NCBI GenBank assembly: GCA_902798605.1
Contig: CADBXH010000003.1
Coordinates: 1-42,953 of the forward strand
Direction: 5' to 3'
DNA length: 42,953 bases
From: an uncultured Ruminococcus sp.
GTDB taxonomy: Bacteria; Bacillota_A; Clostridia; Oscillospirales; Acutalibacteraceae
Made by a program: the position numbers and the translations under genes. Under the pieces are notes generated by a model. The model was not told the DNA's origin and made no database searches. It saw only the letters and a list, made by a program, of their open reading frames with translations. Positions 41,336 through 42,953 of this stretch are shown one piece after another; the stretch's first letter is position 1; each line of letters begins with the position of its first letter.

Positions 41336-42726
41336 CGTTCATAACTCCTTTGTTTCGTTTTGTTTTGGTGATAATATTTGTACTTGTATCTGCCTTGCTC
41401 CAGTTGCTTTTCCTGTTCTATCAAAGCACGGAGCCGAGGCACTTTGTTTTCAATGCGCTCACAGATTTTGAGCTGCTTGCGCAAGGGTGTTAGCTTTTTA
41501 GTGATTTCTTTGCATTGTCCTTTAAGGGAATTATCCTCCTCGGGTGTTTTCGCTCGGCGGATTTGATTGCGGAGTTGCTGCCGTTCGGCTTCATAACTCT
41601 CAATCTTCCCAACAATCTCTGCTTTGCACTCCACAAAATCCTCCGCAGAGATAATGAATTGATCGCAGAGGAAATGGTATTCTTCGAGAGTTCGGTCAAG
41701 GTTGATAATTTCTGCTCTCAAATCAGGCGACAGCGGACGGTAATCGGCTTTCTTGATATTCGAGCCCGTGCAGATCTTAGCGATAGTTATAATCAACTCA
41801 AACAGCGAGGTAATCAGGTCAGGCGTATGCTCCTTTTCGTAATTTCGTATAACCAAAATCAACGGCGTTCTGCGGACTACAGGTCTCGGCGTGTAGAAAT
41901 CCATAAAGTATCTGTCCTCGTGTTGAGTGCGCAGGCGAGTTAAGATAGCTTGCCTTGAATAAACCTTACCGAGACTGCTGATTCTCACAGGCTTTTGCCA
42001 ATCAGGAGCAACAACAGACGGATGCTCATATTTGAAGTTTCTCACAAACTTGTAACCGAGTGAGCGCAGATAAACTTCAAAGTCCACCGGGTTACAGGTA
42101 TTTGCAAGCGCTTCATCAACGTCCTTACGAAGCATATCTTTGTGCGGCAGCTGTCCGCTTTTCCGTATCCAAAACGCTTTATCGCCGCCGTAGAACGGAG
42201 CGTTTTCAATCACGGATTTACCGTGTTCTCGGCAGACCTCGTCGGAAATCTCACGCAGCTTGTAGTGGTCGGAAATATGATTTTCAAACTTCCGTCCCGT
42301 GCGGAAGGAAACGCTGTTCAGGACAATGTGATTATGAAGATGGTCGGTGTTTAGGTGCGTCGTGACTACGATCTCATAATCATTGCCCCACATTCGCCTT
42401 GCAGTTTCCACGCCGATACGGTGCGCCTCTTCGGGTGTGACCTCTCCTGACTGAAAGCTCTGATAACCGTGATACGCTACATTGCCACCGAGCTTACCGT
42501 AACGTCGCTTGGTGGTCATCATCTGCTCATAGGCTCGTTTCTTCGTGCAGTTAATTCCGCTTACATACATCGTTTGATCTGTCTTGTCGCCGTTCTCGAC
42601 GTATTTGAGAGCGGTGGCTAAATCATCATCGAGGTATTTGCTGTCCGTAGTCTTATCAGGGTTTTGAGCATAGTTGATAACGTCCTTTAGCTGTCCTTTG
42701 ACGGGCCAGAAGCCTGTGGTTGCCAC
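41332..42726 (-). CDS. Relaxase (MobP-type mobilization nuclease)
   Basis: Relaxase of 464 residues that nicks oriT for conjugative transfer in trans. Tyr candidate near the N-terminus (DVINYAQNPDKT) and metal-binding HLNTDHLHNHIVLNS (His124, His129, His131, His133) are present. The N-terminal 240 residues form the relaxase core; the rest is helical, with a C-terminal coiled coil (EDFVECKAEIVGKIESYEAE). The ribosome site GGAGATGATAAC lies inside mobC. It lacks a fused helicase, as usual in mobilizable elements. Confidence 0.9.
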   Translation of the reverse strand: MATTGFWPVKGQLKDVINYAQNPDKTTDSKYLDDDLATALKYVENGDKTDQTMYVSGINCTKKRAYEQMMTTKRRYGKLGGNVAYHGYQSFQSGEVTPEEAHRIGVETARRMWGNDYEIVVTTHLNTDHLHNHIVLNSVSFRTGRKFENHISDHYKLREISDEVCREHGKSVIENAPFYGGDKAFWIRKSGQLPHKDMLRKDVDEALANTCNPVDFEVYLRSLGYKFVRNFKYEHPSVVAPDWQKPVRISSLGKVYSRQAILTRLRTQHEDRYFMDFYTPRPVVRRTPLILVIRNYEKEHTPDLITSLFELIITIAKICTGSNIKKADYRPLSPDLRAEIINLDRTLEEYHFLCDQFIISAEDFVECKAEIVGKIESYEAERQQLRNQIRRAKTPEEDNSLKGQCKEITKKLTPLRKQLKICERIENKVPRLRALIEQEKQLEQGRYKYKYYHQNKTKQRSYER

Positions 42727-42953
42727 GTTATCATCTCCTTGCGAATCTGTGTAGTTGTGGATTTCTCCGGCAAAAGTAGGCGCTGTTGAATTTCGTCTAC
42801 GACTTCAAGCAGCTTTCGCTCGGTTTCAGGTGATACCTTATCCGCAACCTCGTCACACAAGCGGCAGAGCATTTGGTAGAAATGAAAAAAGACATCAGGC
42901 AGCACCCTCCTCGGTGCATAACCTAATGCCCTTTGTCTGATATATTCAGATTG
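42687..42953 (-). CDS. MobC-like relaxosome protein, start outside the window
   Basis: The frame is open to the window's right edge (SEYIRQRALGYAPRRVLPDV ...) and ends at 42687, overlapping the relaxase start by 40 bp. The SEYIRQRAL segment is typical of the ribbon-helix-helix DNA-binding proteins MobC that load the relaxase at oriT. A GTG at 42905 is open too, but would cut off this conserved segment, so the real start is upstream, outside. The remaining helical part (YQMLCRLCDEVADKVSPETE) fits the family. Confidence 0.8.
   Translation of the reverse strand, partial: QSEYIRQRALGYAPRRVLPDVFFHFYQMLCRLCDEVADKVSPETERKLLEVVDEIQQRLLLPEKSTTTQIRKEMITWQPQASGPSKDS

Overview
The window reads as a chromosomal segment of a low-to-mid GC Gram-positive anaerobe of the class Clostridia, probably Oscillospiraceae/Ruminococcus-like. 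The grounds are strong AGGAGG-type ribosome sites, lipobox proteins, a KtrAB potassium system, LytS-type kinase with a SARP-type response regulator, an iron-containing alcohol dehydrogenase, Asn-rich surface proteins and a Tn4451-like serine-recombinase mobilizable element. The genus is an inference.

Layout. 1-3.6 kb: 3' part of kptA (RNA 2'-phosphotransferase), a sugar acetyltransferase, and a secreted alpha/beta hydrolase broken by a deletion/frameshift behind two tandem copies of an unusual promoter. 3.6-8.2 kb (minus): LytS-like kinase and SARP-type regulator, an SGNH hydrolase and a lipoprotein aldo/keto reductase. 8.3-10.1 kb: Fic toxin with VbhA-like antitoxin, an excisionase-like gene, an excisionase fragment and a tRNA 3'-end-like scrap, together looking like a decayed integrative element. 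10.2-14.7 kb: a multispanning membrane protein and two ABC half-transporters, both interrupted (one in-frame stop, one frameshift). 14.9-18.3 kb: a duplicated 3' fragment of kptA, a second SGNH hydrolase, then an HD hydrolase / flavodoxin-fold reductase / iron alcohol dehydrogenase operon. 18.3-20.3 kb: ktrB-ktrA. 20.5-23.8 kb: a 1066-residue TIR - single transmembrane helix - beta-propeller-like protein. 23.8-25.7 kb: YdjC deacetylase, a TfoX-N protein and two small proteins in one minus-strand operon, and tRNA-Ala(GGC). 25.9-32.1 kb: Asn-rich membrane-anchored protein, Bax-inhibitor-like membrane protein, a telA / membrane helical protein / substrate-binding-VWA lipoprotein cluster, and a decayed second two-component pair. 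32.1-38.6 kb: HAD phosphatase, an AlkZ-related protein, tRNA-Ser(GCT), tRNA-Ser(TGA), tRNA-Arg(CCT), an NCS2 purine permease, two secreted/lipoproteins, tandem tRNA-derived repeats before tRNA-Ala(CGC), and an APH-family kinase. 38.6 kb to the end: the recombinase end of a mobilizable element (serine recombinase, TnpW-like small protein, ParB-like protein, relaxase, MobC).

The most interesting signals are: (i) a promoter architecture with rigid spacing found four times, always before genes for secreted or surface proteins; (ii) the TIR protein, whose charge pattern predicts an outside propeller and an inside NADase-type TIR; (iii) the TelA-centred cluster with a lipoprotein that fuses a substrate-binding domain to a VWA domain; (iv) 78-bp tandem repeats made from the 5' half of a tRNA-Ala, and a separate duplication of a tRNA-Arg 3' end with its terminator. 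Several duplications with decay (kptA, SGNH hydrolase, two-component system, excisionase, promoter segments) suggest an actively rearranging region. All calls rest on reading the sequence; no database search was possible.
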